DNA of 47,229 nt from Betaproteobacteria bacterium (GTDB lineage Bacteria > Pseudomonadota > Gammaproteobacteria > Burkholderiales > Casimicrobiaceae): positions 1 through 47,229 of the forward strand of contig VBCY01000101.1 of assembly GCA_005882995.1 (NCBI GenBank). The letters run 5' to 3'. Positions 1-8,949 of this stretch are shown here, piece by piece. Positions within the stretch are counted from its first letter, which is position 1, and each line of letters opens with the position of its first letter. The translations under genes and the position numbers were made by a program. The notes under the pieces were generated by a model. It made no database searches. It was given only the letters and a program-made list of their open reading frames with translations, and was not told where the DNA came from.

Positions 1-24
1 ATACCCTTTGTGAACGGATGGTCG

Positions 25-363
25 ATGAGATACCGCTTTCTGATGAACTTGATTGTTGCTTCCGGATTACTTGCAGGGGCGGGCACGCTCAGCGCTCAGG
101 AGCCGGAATTTCGCTTGGTCATTCGCGATCACAAGTTCGAGCCGACGGAAATGACCCTCCCCGCCGGCAAGAAAGTCAAACTGATTATCGAGAACAAGGA
201 CGCGACCGCGGAGGAGTTCGAAAGCTATGAGCTCAATCGCGAGAAAGTGGTACCGGCGAAAGGACAGGTGGCTCTGTTCATCGGCCCGCTCAAACCCGGT
301 CGCTATCCGTTCTTCGGCGACTTCCACAAAGACACCGCCAAGGGCGTGTTGATCGTGCAATAG
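25..363 (+). CDS. Secreted cupredoxin-like protein, FTR1 partner
   Basis: Small periplasmic protein of the cupredoxin fold, probably assisting the iron permease encoded 7 bases downstream. From the ATG at 25 the first ~24 residues form a signal peptide (MRYRFLMNLIVASG... ending LSAQ). The mature ~88 residues show the cupredoxin pattern: a strand with RDHKFEP near the start and a C-terminal PGRYPFFGDFHKDTAKG segment. In ordinary blue-copper proteins the last loop carries Cys-x-x-His-x-x-Met. Here the Cys position is Gly and no Met follows, so a type-1 copper site looks incomplete. Known: cupredoxin or P19-like proteins accompany FTR1 permeases in several bacterial iron-uptake systems. Inferred: iron binding or oxidation at the permease. 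A GTG at 10 in the same frame is an alternative start but would put charged and polar residues ahead of the signal peptide. Confidence 0.8.
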   Translation: MRYRFLMNLIVASGLLAGAGTLSAQEPEFRLVIRDHKFEPTEMTLPAGKKVKLIIENKDATAEEFESYELNREKVVPAKGQVALFIGPLKPGRYPFFGDFHKDTAKGVLIVQ

Positions 364-370
364 GTCCATC

Positions 371-1198
371 GTGCTCGGTATCGCAGTTCTCGTTTTTCGG
401 GAGGTGCTCGAAGCGGCGCTGGTGGTGAGCGTCGTGTTCGCCGCAACGCGCGGTGTCGATGGGCGTGGGCGCTGGATCGGGGCCGGCATCGCCGCTGGAA
501 TTGCCGGCGCGATTCTGCTGGCAGGATTCGCCGGCGTAATCGCAGGTGCAGTGGAGGGCGCGGGGCAGGAGCTTGTCAACGCGGGCGTCCTTCTTGCCGC
601 TGTGATCATGATTGCATGGCACGCGATCTGGATGGCGAGCCATGGCAGGGAGATCGCGCTGCACATGCAAGCCATCGGCTCGGCGGTATCCGTTGGCCGT
701 CGTCCTCTGACCGCGCTCACCTTGGTCGTCGCCCTGGCGGTGCTGCGCGAGGGTTCCGAGGTTGTTCTATTTCTCTATGCGCAGGTGGCCGAGGGCTTCG
801 GCGCGGCCGACGTCGCGGGCGGAATCGCGCTTGGCGTCGCCGGAGGCTGCGCCGTGGGCTTCAGTCTTTATTTCGGGCTGCTGCGCATTCCGGTGCGTTA
901 CTTCTTCACCGCCACGAACTGGCTGCTGCTCTTGCTTGCCGCAGGCATGGCATCGCAGGCGGCACGCTTTCTCGTTCAAGCGGATCTTCTTCCATCGCTG
1001 GGGTCGACGCTCTGGGATACGTCAACCTGGTTGTCGGACCGCTCATTGCTCGGGCAGACGCTGCATGCGTTGGTCGGGTACGACGCAAGGCCGGCTGGGG
1101 TTCAGGTCTTGTTCTATGTGATAACGGGCGCTTTGATCGCCATCGGAATGAGGGTATGGGGAAGACCGAGGAGAAGGGGATTGACCCACGCGGCTTGA
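371..1198 (+). CDS. FTR1-family high-affinity iron permease
   Basis: Inner-membrane iron permease of the FTR1/EfeU family, 275 residues with about seven hydrophobic helices. The two family-defining RExxE motifs are visible: REVLE at residues 10-14 in the first helix and REGSE at 126-130 in the fourth. These glutamates are the known iron ligands of the transport path. The start is a GTG placed so that the first RExxE falls in helix 1, as in the family. The gene follows the cupredoxin gene by 7 bases and overlaps the next gene, so the three are probably one transcript. No EfeO/EfeB or ferredoxin-like FtrD partner is visible downstream. Whether such genes lie upstream of the window cannot be seen. 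Confidence 0.9.
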   Translation: MLGIAVLVFREVLEAALVVSVVFAATRGVDGRGRWIGAGIAAGIAGAILLAGFAGVIAGAVEGAGQELVNAGVLLAAVIMIAWHAIWMASHGREIALHMQAIGSAVSVGRRPLTALTLVVALAVLREGSEVVLFLYAQVAEGFGAADVAGGIALGVAGGCAVGFSLYFGLLRIPVRYFFTATNWLLLLLAAGMASQAARFLVQADLLPSLGSTLWDTSTWLSDRSLLGQTLHALVGYDARPAGVQVLFYVITGALIAIGMRVWGRPRRRGLTHAA

Positions 1199-1926
1199 CC
1201 GCGCCGATGCTTGCCTTTTGCGCGCTACTGCTTCAACCCGCCATCGCAACAGCCGATCCAGCCGCCAAAGTTCATCTTCCTACTGTCGTCCAGGGAGAAA
1301 CCGAGTTCGAGCTGCTCGGGGGCTATCAATGGTGGCGAAACAACGAAGACAATCGATTGCGCCAATTCATCGGCGAAGTCGGCTACGGTGTCACTTCCTG
1401 GTGGAAGACGGAGCTGGGCGCAGGCACCACGCGCCTGCCAAACGAGTCATACAAGCTCGATGAAATCGAATGGGAGAATATCTTTGCACTGACCGAGCCC
1501 GGGCAGTACTGGCTCGATCTCGGTTTGTTCGTCGAGCTCGCGCATGATCATCCCGACGGACGCAATGCCATTGCGATCGGGCCGATGTTCCAGAAGGAAA
1601 TCGAGTCGATGCAAGCCAACCTCAATGTCTTTTTCGAGCGAGAGTTGGGAGCGGGCGCCGATCCGGGTGCGGCGGTCAACTACGAGTGGCAACTCAAATG
1701 GCGCGGCGATCGCCGCTTCGAGCCGGGCGTGCAAGGATTTGGAACGCTCGGCACAACTAACAACTTCGGTCACGAGACGGCGAGCAGGATCGGGCCCGCG
1801 TTGTTCGGGCAAGTGAGCACAGGGCTTCGCAGCAAATTCAAATACGATGCTGCCGTCATGTTCGGCCTGAACAACAACACCCCCAACACGACGCTGCGTT
1901 TCCAGATCGAATACGAATTGAACTAG
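1156..1926 (+). CDS. Putative outer-membrane beta-barrel protein of the iron operon
   Basis: About 256 residues. The sequence begins with a charged stretch followed by a hydrophobic signal (MLAFCALLLQPAIATA) and then alternating aromatic and polar residues typical of a beta-barrel: FELLGGYQWWRN, VGYGVTSWWKTELG and a last strand TTLRFQIEYELN. Reading starts at the ATG at 1156, overlapping the end of the permease gene. The ATG at 1207 is possible but leaves no positive residues ahead of the signal core. I cannot name the family. Position suggests an outer-membrane channel or accessory for the iron system (inference). It ends two bases before the stop of the convergent minus-strand gene, so no terminator fits between them. 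Confidence 0.65.
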   Translation: MGKTEEKGIDPRGLTAPMLAFCALLLQPAIATADPAAKVHLPTVVQGETEFELLGGYQWWRNNEDNRLRQFIGEVGYGVTSWWKTELGAGTTRLPNESYKLDEIEWENIFALTEPGQYWLDLGLFVELAHDHPDGRNAIAIGPMFQKEIESMQANLNVFFERELGAGADPGAAVNYEWQLKWRGDRRFEPGVQGFGTLGTTNNFGHETASRIGPALFGQVSTGLRSKFKYDAAVMFGLNNNTPNTTLRFQIEYELN

Positions 1927-1927
1927 C

Positions 1928-3718
1928 TCACTTCGGATCAGCACTTCGCGGGATAGCCGTTGCGCGCGCCTCCTCCGCTTGAGCCATCGAGACGTTGCGC
2001 CGGCCCCGGTGGGCGCGCCACCAGCGCCAGAGCAGCCACGGAATACCGACGATGCTGAGGAAAGCCCATATGGCCAGTGCGATCTCTCCTCGCGGCCGGG
2101 GCGGAGGCAGCAAGTCGGGTGGCCGCAATCCCTCCGGAAAGGGTCGAGCGGGGACGGGGATGATCTGCTGCTGGGACCGATCCGTAGGGATACGGCGGTG
2201 ATATTCCGCGGTGCTGACGACGGGACAGTCACCCCATGCTCGAGAAGAAGGGAGCTGCGGCACGCGGAGAAAGACAAGCGCTTCCAGATCCGCCGCGAGC
2301 AGCGTTTCGAATGGTGTCAGCGCCCGCTCGGATGCAGCCGTGGCAAAGCTCAACAGATCGGCGCCGATCTCCTCGAAGGCGACGGCGGGAAAAAGCCGAG
2401 TCCGGTCTTCGCTGAGATAGTCGTACATTTGCACCGCCTTCTCCGCGCTGCGTTCTCGCAAGGCGACATAGGGAACGCTCGCCGCGGCGAGGAGCCGGCC
2501 GGTCGGGCCGCGGACACGGACGTTCCACTTCAGTGCGCGCAAGACGTCGACGCTGATGCTTGCGCAATTCATGGTCGCATGCCGGTAAACCAGCTGATGA
2601 CGATAGAACTGGTTATAGACACGGGCCAGGGCACCTTGAATATAGGCAGCGATACGTTCGTTTCGCAGCACGGCCACTAGCAGGTACGACGGCCGGTACC
2701 ACGACTGGCCGCTGTTCAAGTCGCCGAGATAATTATCCAGCGGCAGCATGGCGGCGATGATTCCCTTTTCGCTGAAAGAATCGAGGGTATAGAAATTATT
2801 CGTCAGCCAATCGCCGATCGCACCGTCCTTTCCGACCCTGCCGGTGATCAGCGCGAAGTGACCGCCATGCGCTTCATCGTCGTCGCCCTGAGCGCCGTTG
2901 AGAACGACACCGAGGACCGGCTTGTTGCTCCAGTTGCGCGCACCGGCGTCTCGTTCCCAGAGTGTCATTGCGGCGAAAGGGTTTTGAGCGCCGCCGCCCG
3001 GTACCTCGCGAACGAGCGAGCGCAACCCAAGCGCGGTGGCGTCGATCCGGCGTTCAGGCGCGGCCCGATCGAGCCGAAAGTCGTCGGGCCAGATCGTGCG
3101 TGCGATGAAACGGCCCTCGCTCGACTGGCCGCGAAGGGTCAAGGTCCGTTGTGTGAGAAATCCGGTCGACGCGTCGTTGTAGTACGAGCGGTTGAGAGCG
3201 ATCTTCGGCATCAGGCTCAACACGCAACTCCCTGCATCGCTCGAAATGCGCGATCCATCAGCGCTCATGCGTGCGCTGCGCACGATCTCCGGCGCGGCGA
3301 CCCATACCAGCGGCGGATACTCCAGCGGAGCTTCCGGAGGATGGGAACGGCTCCAGCGAACAACGTCCTCCTCGACGGACACGCCGCGGGTGAAATCGGC
3401 GATCGGCAAGCCGGCGCGCGGCAATGCGATAGTTTCATCGCGGAAATACCATAACGCGGACTCGAGGACCGGTGAATTGGAAACGCGACCGGTAGAAATT
3501 ACAAAATCGGCAGCCTGATAGAGCCCGAATTTTGCATCCACAAGTGCCGACTCGTAGAAAGCTGGCCTATCCACGGATATGCAGGCGAGGGCAACGCCAT
3601 GTCTGCAACGGGCACCGTTCTTGCGTCGCTCGCCTGCGGTGCCTCGCCGACCGGTGGCATGCATGTTGATCGGTGGTGTCCGGCCTCGCGAGCGCTGTAA
3701 GTTCCACGGCAGCGCCAT
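1928..3718 (-). CDS. Large membrane-anchored protein, possible DUF4105/Lnb-like cysteine-hydrolase domain
   Basis: Open frame of 596 residues. The N-terminal ~45 residues from the ATG at 3718 are arginine-rich and unlike a signal peptide. A later start, for example the GTG at 3574, would begin at VDRPAFYESALVDAKFG, so the true start is uncertain. In the middle lies a GGHFALITGRVG segment followed about 90 residues later by YRHATMNCASISVDVLRAL. A His-containing strand before an Asn-Cys helix is the order seen in permuted papain-like domains such as DUF4105 (Lnb). This is a resemblance by eye. Near the C-terminus are a proline-rich linker and one membrane helix (IALAIWAFLSIVGIPWLLWRWW) followed by a basic tail. 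The gene is divergent from egtD and convergent with the iron operon. No function is assigned. Confidence 0.6.
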   Translation of the reverse strand: MALPWNLQRSRGRTPPINMHATGRRGTAGERRKNGARCRHGVALACISVDRPAFYESALVDAKFGLYQAADFVISTGRVSNSPVLESALWYFRDETIALPRAGLPIADFTRGVSVEEDVVRWSRSHPPEAPLEYPPLVWVAAPEIVRSARMSADGSRISSDAGSCVLSLMPKIALNRSYYNDASTGFLTQRTLTLRGQSSEGRFIARTIWPDDFRLDRAAPERRIDATALGLRSLVREVPGGGAQNPFAAMTLWERDAGARNWSNKPVLGVVLNGAQGDDDEAHGGHFALITGRVGKDGAIGDWLTNNFYTLDSFSEKGIIAAMLPLDNYLGDLNSGQSWYRPSYLLVAVLRNERIAAYIQGALARVYNQFYRHQLVYRHATMNCASISVDVLRALKWNVRVRGPTGRLLAAASVPYVALRERSAEKAVQMYDYLSEDRTRLFPAVAFEEIGADLLSFATAASERALTPFETLLAADLEALVFLRVPQLPSSRAWGDCPVVSTAEYHRRIPTDRSQQQIIPVPARPFPEGLRPPDLLPPPRPRGEIALAIWAFLSIVGIPWLLWRWWRAHRGRRNVSMAQAEEARATAIPRSADPK

Positions 3719-3752
3719 CGACCACTATCATCTCGCCCGCAGGACTAAGAAG

Positions 3753-4751
3753 ATGCCCAAACCCGCCACGACCCTGCACTGGATTACCGAGCGCGCCGCG
3801 CGTCACGGCGTCACGCTGCTGGACCGCGTGGAGCCCAACGCTGAAGAAGATCGCGCCGGACTGGTCGCCGGCATCTTCGGGAGCCCGGCAACTATCGCAC
3901 CCAAGTACTTCTACGACGGGCTGGGCTGCGCGCTGTTCGAGGCGATTTGCGCGCTGCCCCAGTACTATCCCACGCGCACGGAGCGGGCGATTCTTACCGC
4001 GCGTCGCGACGAAATCGTGCGCGCCACAGGAACACGAAAGCAGCTTGTCGATCTTGGTGCCGGTGATTGCGCTAAAGCGGCATTGTTGCTGCCCGTTGCG
4101 CAGCCGCGGCGCTATGTTGCGGTCGATATTGCAGCCTCGGCGATCCGCCCGGCGCTGCTCCGCATGGCGCAGGCCTTTCCCGGTGTTGAGCTCTTCGGCG
4201 TGGTCACCGACTTTTCCAGACGGCTGGATATCAGGGGCGCGATCGATTACGGGCCGGTGACCTTCTTCTATCCGGGATCGAGCATTGGCAATTTCACATC
4301 GGATGAAGCGCTGCTTATGCTCTGCCGGATTCGCGAGCTGTGCACGTCGGGCAGCGGACTTCTCATCGGAGTCGACACCAAGAAAGATCGAGCGCGGCTG
4401 CACGCCGCGTACAACGACCCGCTCGGCGTCACCGCTGCCTTCAATCGAAACATTCTCAACCATGTGAATGCCATTCTGGGCACAGACTTCGATCCTTCTG
4501 CGTTCGCCCATGTGGCTTTTTACCGGAGCGAGATCGGGCGCATCGAGATGCATCTGGAGGCGATGTCCACGCAGCATGTTCACTATGATGGGACGGAGCG
4601 AGTGATCTCCGCCGGCGAGCGGATCCACACCGAAAACTCGTACAAATACGCTCCGGACGAGTTTCGCGCGCTGCTGCAACGGGCAGGATTCGCGGATATT
4701 TCCCTCTGGCAGGACGACGCGGCGGATTTCGCCGTGTATTACGCCGAATGA
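3753..4751 (+). CDS. egtD: L-histidine N-alpha-methyltransferase
   Basis: S-adenosylmethionine-dependent enzyme that trimethylates the alpha-amino group of histidine to hercynine, the first step of ergothioneine synthesis. It is 332 residues, the usual EgtD size. Family features include PKYFYDGLGCALFEAICALPQYYPTRTE near residues 50-77, the SAM-binding LVDLGAGDCAKAALLL at ~96-111, FFYPGSSIGNF around 170 and a C-terminal HTENSYKY motif typical of the substrate pocket. The ATG at 3753 is chosen because upstream codons in this frame have no family character. The partner egtB is not adjacent: it lies at 19,299-20,597 on the other strand, ~14.5 kb away. No egtA, egtC or egtE is present, as expected for bacteria with the short EgtB/EgtD pathway. 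Confidence 0.93.
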   Translation: MPKPATTLHWITERAARHGVTLLDRVEPNAEEDRAGLVAGIFGSPATIAPKYFYDGLGCALFEAICALPQYYPTRTERAILTARRDEIVRATGTRKQLVDLGAGDCAKAALLLPVAQPRRYVAVDIAASAIRPALLRMAQAFPGVELFGVVTDFSRRLDIRGAIDYGPVTFFYPGSSIGNFTSDEALLMLCRIRELCTSGSGLLIGVDTKKDRARLHAAYNDPLGVTAAFNRNILNHVNAILGTDFDPSAFAHVAFYRSEIGRIEMHLEAMSTQHVHYDGTERVISAGERIHTENSYKYAPDEFRALLQRAGFADISLWQDDAADFAVYYAE

Positions 4752-4780
4752 ATGCCACCACTGCGGCATGACAGCCTGAG

Positions 4781-5830
4781 CTAACGCTCGACGGTCTCAA
4801 GCAGAATCTCGGCCGCGCGCGCACATTGCGCGGCGGATACGTCAAGATGCGTGACTGCACGCACGGTGCGCGGCCCGAAGGCGAAGATGAGCACGCCGCG
4901 CTGTCGAGCGCGATCCACCACAGTCGCCGCATCCGGGGCCGTTGGCCCCAACCTGAATACCAGAATGTTGGTCTGTGCCGAGGACAGGTCCAATTCGACT
5001 CTCGAGCTGGTCGCTAACCGGTCAGCGATGCACCGGGCATTTGCGTGGTCCTCGGCAAGGCGCTCGATGTTGTGATCGAGTGCGTAGAGTCCCGCTGCCG
5101 CGAGTACGCCTGCCTGGCGCATGGCTCCGCCCAACATACGGCGATGCCGCGTTGCTCGGCTCAACAGTTCTCGCGAGCCAGCCAGCACCGAACCGGCGGG
5201 TGCGCCCAGACCCTTCGAAAGCGCCACCGAGACCAGATCGAACGGAGCCGCCAAATCGGAAAGACTTCGCCTGCTGGCAACTGCGACATTCCACAGCCTT
5301 GCACCGTCGAGAAAAGTCGTGATCTCGCGCTCCCGCGCAGCCGCGCAAATCCGTTCAATCTCGTCCTGGGCGAAAATCACTCCGCCGGTCCGGTTATGCG
5401 TGTTCTCGATCTCGACCAGCGTCGTTGGGGGATAGATCACATGCCCGCGCGGTTTGATGGCCGAGACGAGCTCTGCCACGGTGAATACGCCGCGCGAACC
5501 GATTTCCGTGAACTGAACTCCGGCATTGGCGCCTCCGCCGCCGGTCTCGTGCCACACCGCATGCGATTCACGGCTGACGATGACGTCGTCTCCGGGACGG
5601 GTAAGCACACGCAAAGCAATCTGATTCGCCATGGTTCCGGACGGCACGAACAGCGCGGCCTCCTTTCCAAGGAGCGTGGCAATGCGTTCCTGGAGGCGGT
5701 TGACGCTGGGGTCCTCGCCATACTGGTCGTCGCCGACCGCTGCAGCGGCGATGGCGGCGCGCATGGCGGCTGACGGTCGAGTGACCGTGTCCGAACGCAG
5801 GTCGATCGGAAAATCGGATTTAGCATCCAC
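4781..5830 (-). CDS. ltaE: Low-specificity L-threonine aldolase
   Basis: PLP enzyme cleaving L-threonine or allo-threonine to glycine and acetaldehyde. It is 349 residues, the usual length. Typical features: an N-terminal [12 protein letters not shown], a [15 protein letters not shown] stretch, [15 protein letters not shown], the dinucleotide-like [10 protein letters not shown], and the PLP lysine in [12 protein letters not shown] near residue 200. The start is a GTG at 5830. It is strongly supported by a near-perfect Shine-Dalgarno AAGGAGGT 8-15 bases upstream on the minus strand. The gene is convergent with egtD and divergent from the glucanase gene. Confidence 0.93.
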   Translation of the reverse strand: MDAKSDFPIDLRSDTVTRPSAAMRAAIAAAAVGDDQYGEDPSVNRLQERIATLLGKEAALFVPSGTMANQIALRVLTRPGDDVIVSRESHAVWHETGGGGANAGVQFTEIGSRGVFTVAELVSAIKPRGHVIYPPTTLVEIENTHNRTGGVIFAQDEIERICAAAREREITTFLDGARLWNVAVASRRSLSDLAAPFDLVSVALSKGLGAPAGSVLAGSRELLSRATRHRRMLGGAMRQAGVLAAAGLYALDHNIERLAEDHANARCIADRLATSSRVELDLSSAQTNILVFRLGPTAPDAATVVDRARQRGVLIFAFGPRTVRAVTHLDVSAAQCARAAEILLETVER

Positions 5831-6010
5831 TTCGAAACCTCCTTGAACAAGTCGCCTCTCAACTAAAAGACCACCCGTGCGGTCGCATTCTTAGGTCACT
5901 CCCCCGATCTGTACGGTGGATCAGTGGACTTGGCTGACTACTCGGTCAGGACCGGATATTACAGGCAGTACGACGTACTCCAGTTTGTGTGAAAGCAGCC
6001 CGCTCGGTGT

Positions 6011-6016
6011 TAAAAT
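6011..6016 (+). promoter_or_regulatory. Possible -10 box ahead of the glucan-catabolic operon
   Basis: TAAAAT matches five of six bases of the sigma-70 -10 consensus and lies ~95 bases before the likely start of the glucanase gene. The hexamer 17 bases upstream (TGTGAA) is a poor -35 box, so activator dependence or a chance match are both possible. The rest of 5831-6109, the divergent gap between ltaE and the glucanase, shows no coding sequence. Confidence 0.25.
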
Positions 6017-6109
6017 TACACATTGGCGTGACCTAGTCCTCCCCGCGCATTGGCGACCCGCGCACGTGCCAGCGTGTCCCGAGGTCGCCATTCTGTTTGG
6101 CCGTACACG

Positions 6110-7663
6110 ATGCTTCCCATGGATTTGGCTACAAGGCTCAGGGCGACGTTCTTCGCGCGGGACGCGCAACCCTCTGACGGATCGAGCTTGAAGCCCGCCT
6201 CCCAAAGCTCAGCGCGATCATTCCGGTTCCGGATTTATCTCCTCGTTCTGGTCTGTGCCACGCTGAGTCTTATGCTCACGCGCGACAACGCCCGGCTTCC
6301 GGTCGTACACACCGTCGTGCGAAGCCTGAGCCCATTGGTAAACCCTTTTATTGCTGAGCTGGAGGAGCGCACCTTCCGTTTTTTCTGGGAAACCGCCAAC
6401 AAGAAAAACGGCCTCATTCCGGATCGCTATCCGGCTGAATCCTTCGCAAGCATCGCCGCGGTCGGCTTCGGATTGACGACCTATCCCATCGGAGTCGAGC
6501 GAGGATACATCAAGCGCGAGGAAGCGAGGCAACGGGTGCTGACCACCCTGCGCTTCCTCAGCGATGCACCACAGAACCCGGATGTTCGCGGCGCGGTCGG
6601 ATATAAGGGTTTTTTCTACCATTTTCTCGACATGAAGACCGGCGAGCGCTTTGGCGACACGGAACTCTCGACCGTCGACACGGCGCTCTTCCTTGCCGGT
6701 GCGCTTTTTTGCCAGGCTTACTTCGACGGCCCTGAAGCCGAGGAAGTCGAGATACGCAATCTGGCCGATCAACTCTATCGTCGCGTCGACTGGCGCTGGG
6801 CGCAGGTGCGCCCGCCCGCCATCAGTCACGGCTGGACACCGGAAGACGGTTTTCTCGAATACGATTGGCGCGGTTACAACGAGGCGATGCTGGTGTACGT
6901 GCTGGCGCTCGGCTCGCCGACGTATGCCGTCGGTCCGGATGCCTGGAAGGAATGGACCAGCACCTACGACAAGAGCTGGCGCAGGCTCTTCGGTCAGGAA
7001 TACCTGGGTTTTCCGCCGCTCTTCGGCCATCAATACACCCACGTGTGGCTCGATCTGCGTAAAGTCCAGGATCCATACATGCGGCGACGCGGCCTCGATT
7101 ACTTCGAGAACAGCCGGCGCGCCATTTATGCCCAGCAAGCCTACGCGGTGGTCAACCCGCTGCATTGCAAGGGCTATGGCGAGGCCATCTGGGGAATCAC
7201 CGCCAGTGATGGGCCGGGCGAAATCGAATCGGAAGCGGCAACCGGTCGACGGGCCTTCAAGGCCTATGCGGCGCGCGGCGTCGGTGAAACGGCCGGATAC
7301 GATGATTGCACGCTCGCGCCGACCGCAGTCGTCGCATCGATTCCCTTCGCACCCGAAGTTGCGATCCCTGCCGTTCTCGAAATGAATCGCCGATATGGCC
7401 GCTACATCTATTCCACCTACGGATTTCTCGATGCATTCAACTTGAGTTTCGATGCGACCACTCCGCTGAACCATGGTCATGCCGTTCCAGGCTTTGGCTG
7501 GGTCGACGGGGATTACATCGGCATCGATCAGGGAGCCATCTGCGCCATGATCGAAAACTATCGCAGTGATCTGATCTGGCGCGTGATGCAAAAGAGCGCG
7601 CCGCTGCGCCGCGGCCTGGAGCGCGCGGGGTTCACTGGCGGCTGGCTCGCGACGGCGCAGTGA
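6110..7663 (+). CDS. Glycoamylase-domain (GH144-like) probable endo-beta-1,2-glucanase
   Basis: About 517 residues from the ATG at 6110; the frame is open to a TTG at 6050, and an ATG at 6119 is equally possible. A single hydrophobic segment (FRFRIYLLVLVCATLSLML, ~residues 39-57) is a signal anchor or uncleaved signal, so the catalytic part is probably periplasmic. The rest fits the glycoamylase (PF10091) (alpha/alpha)6 domain: ERTFRFFWETANKKNGLIPDR near the start, GWTPEDGFLEYDWRGYNEAML, WGITASDGPGE, DDCTLAPTAVVASIPFAPE and YGFLDAFN. Known: characterised GH144 members are endo-beta-1,2-glucanases, and the same fold occurs in cyclic beta-1,2-glucan synthases. Inferred: it cuts beta-1,2-glucan into sophorooligosaccharides for the importer encoded by the next genes. 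Its stop overlaps the GTG of the next gene. Confidence 0.82.
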   Translation: MLPMDLATRLRATFFARDAQPSDGSSLKPASQSSARSFRFRIYLLVLVCATLSLMLTRDNARLPVVHTVVRSLSPLVNPFIAELEERTFRFFWETANKKNGLIPDRYPAESFASIAAVGFGLTTYPIGVERGYIKREEARQRVLTTLRFLSDAPQNPDVRGAVGYKGFFYHFLDMKTGERFGDTELSTVDTALFLAGALFCQAYFDGPEAEEVEIRNLADQLYRRVDWRWAQVRPPAISHGWTPEDGFLEYDWRGYNEAMLVYVLALGSPTYAVGPDAWKEWTSTYDKSWRRLFGQEYLGFPPLFGHQYTHVWLDLRKVQDPYMRRRGLDYFENSRRAIYAQQAYAVVNPLHCKGYGEAIWGITASDGPGEIESEAATGRRAFKAYAARGVGETAGYDDCTLAPTAVVASIPFAPEVAIPAVLEMNRRYGRYIYSTYGFLDAFNLSFDATTPLNHGHAVPGFGWVDGDYIGIDQGAICAMIENYRSDLIWRVMQKSAPLRRGLERAGFTGGWLATAQ

Positions 7664-8949
7664 ACGCTTCCACCGGCGCACTGCGCAGATTGCTCGCGCC
7701 GCTCGCGGCCGCGCTGCTTTTGACGGCGGCGTGCAGCACATCGAGCCGCGATTCCACGGTCGTCCGCATTTGGGCCATGGGACGAGAAGGGGAGGTGGTC
7801 GCACAATTGCTGCCGGAATTCGAACGCGCGCACCCGGGGGTGCGCGTCGACGTCCAGCAGTTGCCGTGGACGGCGGCCCATGAAAAACTCCTCACAGCGT
7901 TTGCGGGCGACTCGACTCCCGACGTCTGCCAATTGGGGAACACCTGGATCCCGGAGTTCGTCGCGATCAGGGCCATCCAGGAGCTCGACACCCACATCGC
8001 CGCGTCGCCGGTCATTCAACCCGGCGATTATTTTGCGGGGATATGGGACACCAATCGGATTGACGAAAAGCTCTACGGCATCCCGTGGTATGTCGATACG
8101 CGGCTGCTGTTCTACCGTCGTGATCTGCTGGCGCAGTCGGGCTTTTCTGCGCCGCCCGCTTCGTGGACCGAATGGACGCAGGCACTCTCGGCGGTCAAGG
8201 AACATGTCGGTCCGGATCGTTACTCGATCTTGCTCCCGCTCAACGAGTTCGAGCCTCTGTTGGCGCTGGCGTTGCAGCAGGACGAGCCGCTGCTGCGCGA
8301 CGGAGACCGCTGGGGGAACTTTGAAAGTGCGGGCTTTCGCCGAGCGTTGTCCTTTTACCTCGCGATGTTCCGTCACGGATGGGCGCCGCCACTGACCAAT
8401 GCAGCCATCTCCAATGTGTGGGACGAATTTGGCCGCGGCTACTTTTCGTTTTACATCTCAGGGCCCTGGAACATCAGTGAGTTCAAGCGGCGCTTGCCAT
8501 CCAAGGAGCAGGCAGCTTGGATGACCGCGCCGCTGCCCGGACCCCATGGGCCGGGAGCGTCGATTGCCGGCGGCTCGAGCCTCGTCGTGTTCCGCGCTTC
8601 ACGCAACGCGGCTGCGGCGTGGCAACTGGTCGAGTATCTTTCGCGTCCGGACGTGCAACGCCGTTTCTACGAGCTGACGGGTGATCTTCCGCCGCGTCGC
8701 GCTGCCTGGGCGGATGGGGCACTTGCCGCGGACGATTACGCGCGTGCATTTCGCGACCAGCTCGAAAGAGCGAAGCCGGCGCCCAAGGTGCCGGAATGGG
8801 AGCGGATCGCCACCGAGATTCGCAACGTCGGCGAGCGCGCGGTGCACGGCGAGCTCTCCGTCGATGAGGCGGCGAAAGAGCTCGACGCCCGAGCAGACCG
8901 CATCCTGGAGAAGCGTCGCTGGCTGCTCGCCCGCGGCGACAAACATTGA
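7660..8949 (+). CDS. Sugar ABC transporter substrate-binding lipoprotein
   Basis: A 429-residue MalE/UgpB-type binding protein. Residues 1-25 are a lipoprotein signal with lipobox LTAAC and the lipidated Cys at 25. The mature protein has the usual order: VVRIWAMGREGEVVAQLLPEFERAHPGV, a TPDVCQLGNTWIPEF loop, YGIPWYVDTRLLFYR and the late FSFYISGPWNISEF and ASIAGGSSLVVF segments typical of oligosaccharide binders. The GTG start overlaps the upstream TGA (GTGA), indicating translational coupling. Ligand inferred from context: short beta-glucan oligosaccharides. Confidence 0.9.
   Translation: MNASTGALRRLLAPLAAALLLTAACSTSSRDSTVVRIWAMGREGEVVAQLLPEFERAHPGVRVDVQQLPWTAAHEKLLTAFAGDSTPDVCQLGNTWIPEFVAIRAIQELDTHIAASPVIQPGDYFAGIWDTNRIDEKLYGIPWYVDTRLLFYRRDLLAQSGFSAPPASWTEWTQALSAVKEHVGPDRYSILLPLNEFEPLLALALQQDEPLLRDGDRWGNFESAGFRRALSFYLAMFRHGWAPPLTNAAISNVWDEFGRGYFSFYISGPWNISEFKRRLPSKEQAAWMTAPLPGPHGPGASIAGGSSLVVFRASRNAAAAWQLVEYLSRPDVQRRFYELTGDLPPRRAAWADGALAADDYARAFRDQLERAKPAPKVPEWERIATEIRNVGERAVHGELSVDEAAKELDARADRILEKRRWLLARGDKH

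Noticed and set aside
3567-4769. 400-residue minus-strand frame opposite egtD
   Set aside because: Shadow of egtD; Arg/Cys-rich without motifs.
5892-6035. 8-bp inverted pair TAGGTCAC / GTGACCTA in the ltaE-glucanase gap
   Set aside because: An 8-bp match 130 bases apart in a ~280-bp gap is within chance expectation; no further symmetry extends it.
6218-7804. 528-residue minus-strand frame opposite the glucanase and binding-protein start
   Set aside because: Antisense shadow spanning two real genes, with no family character.
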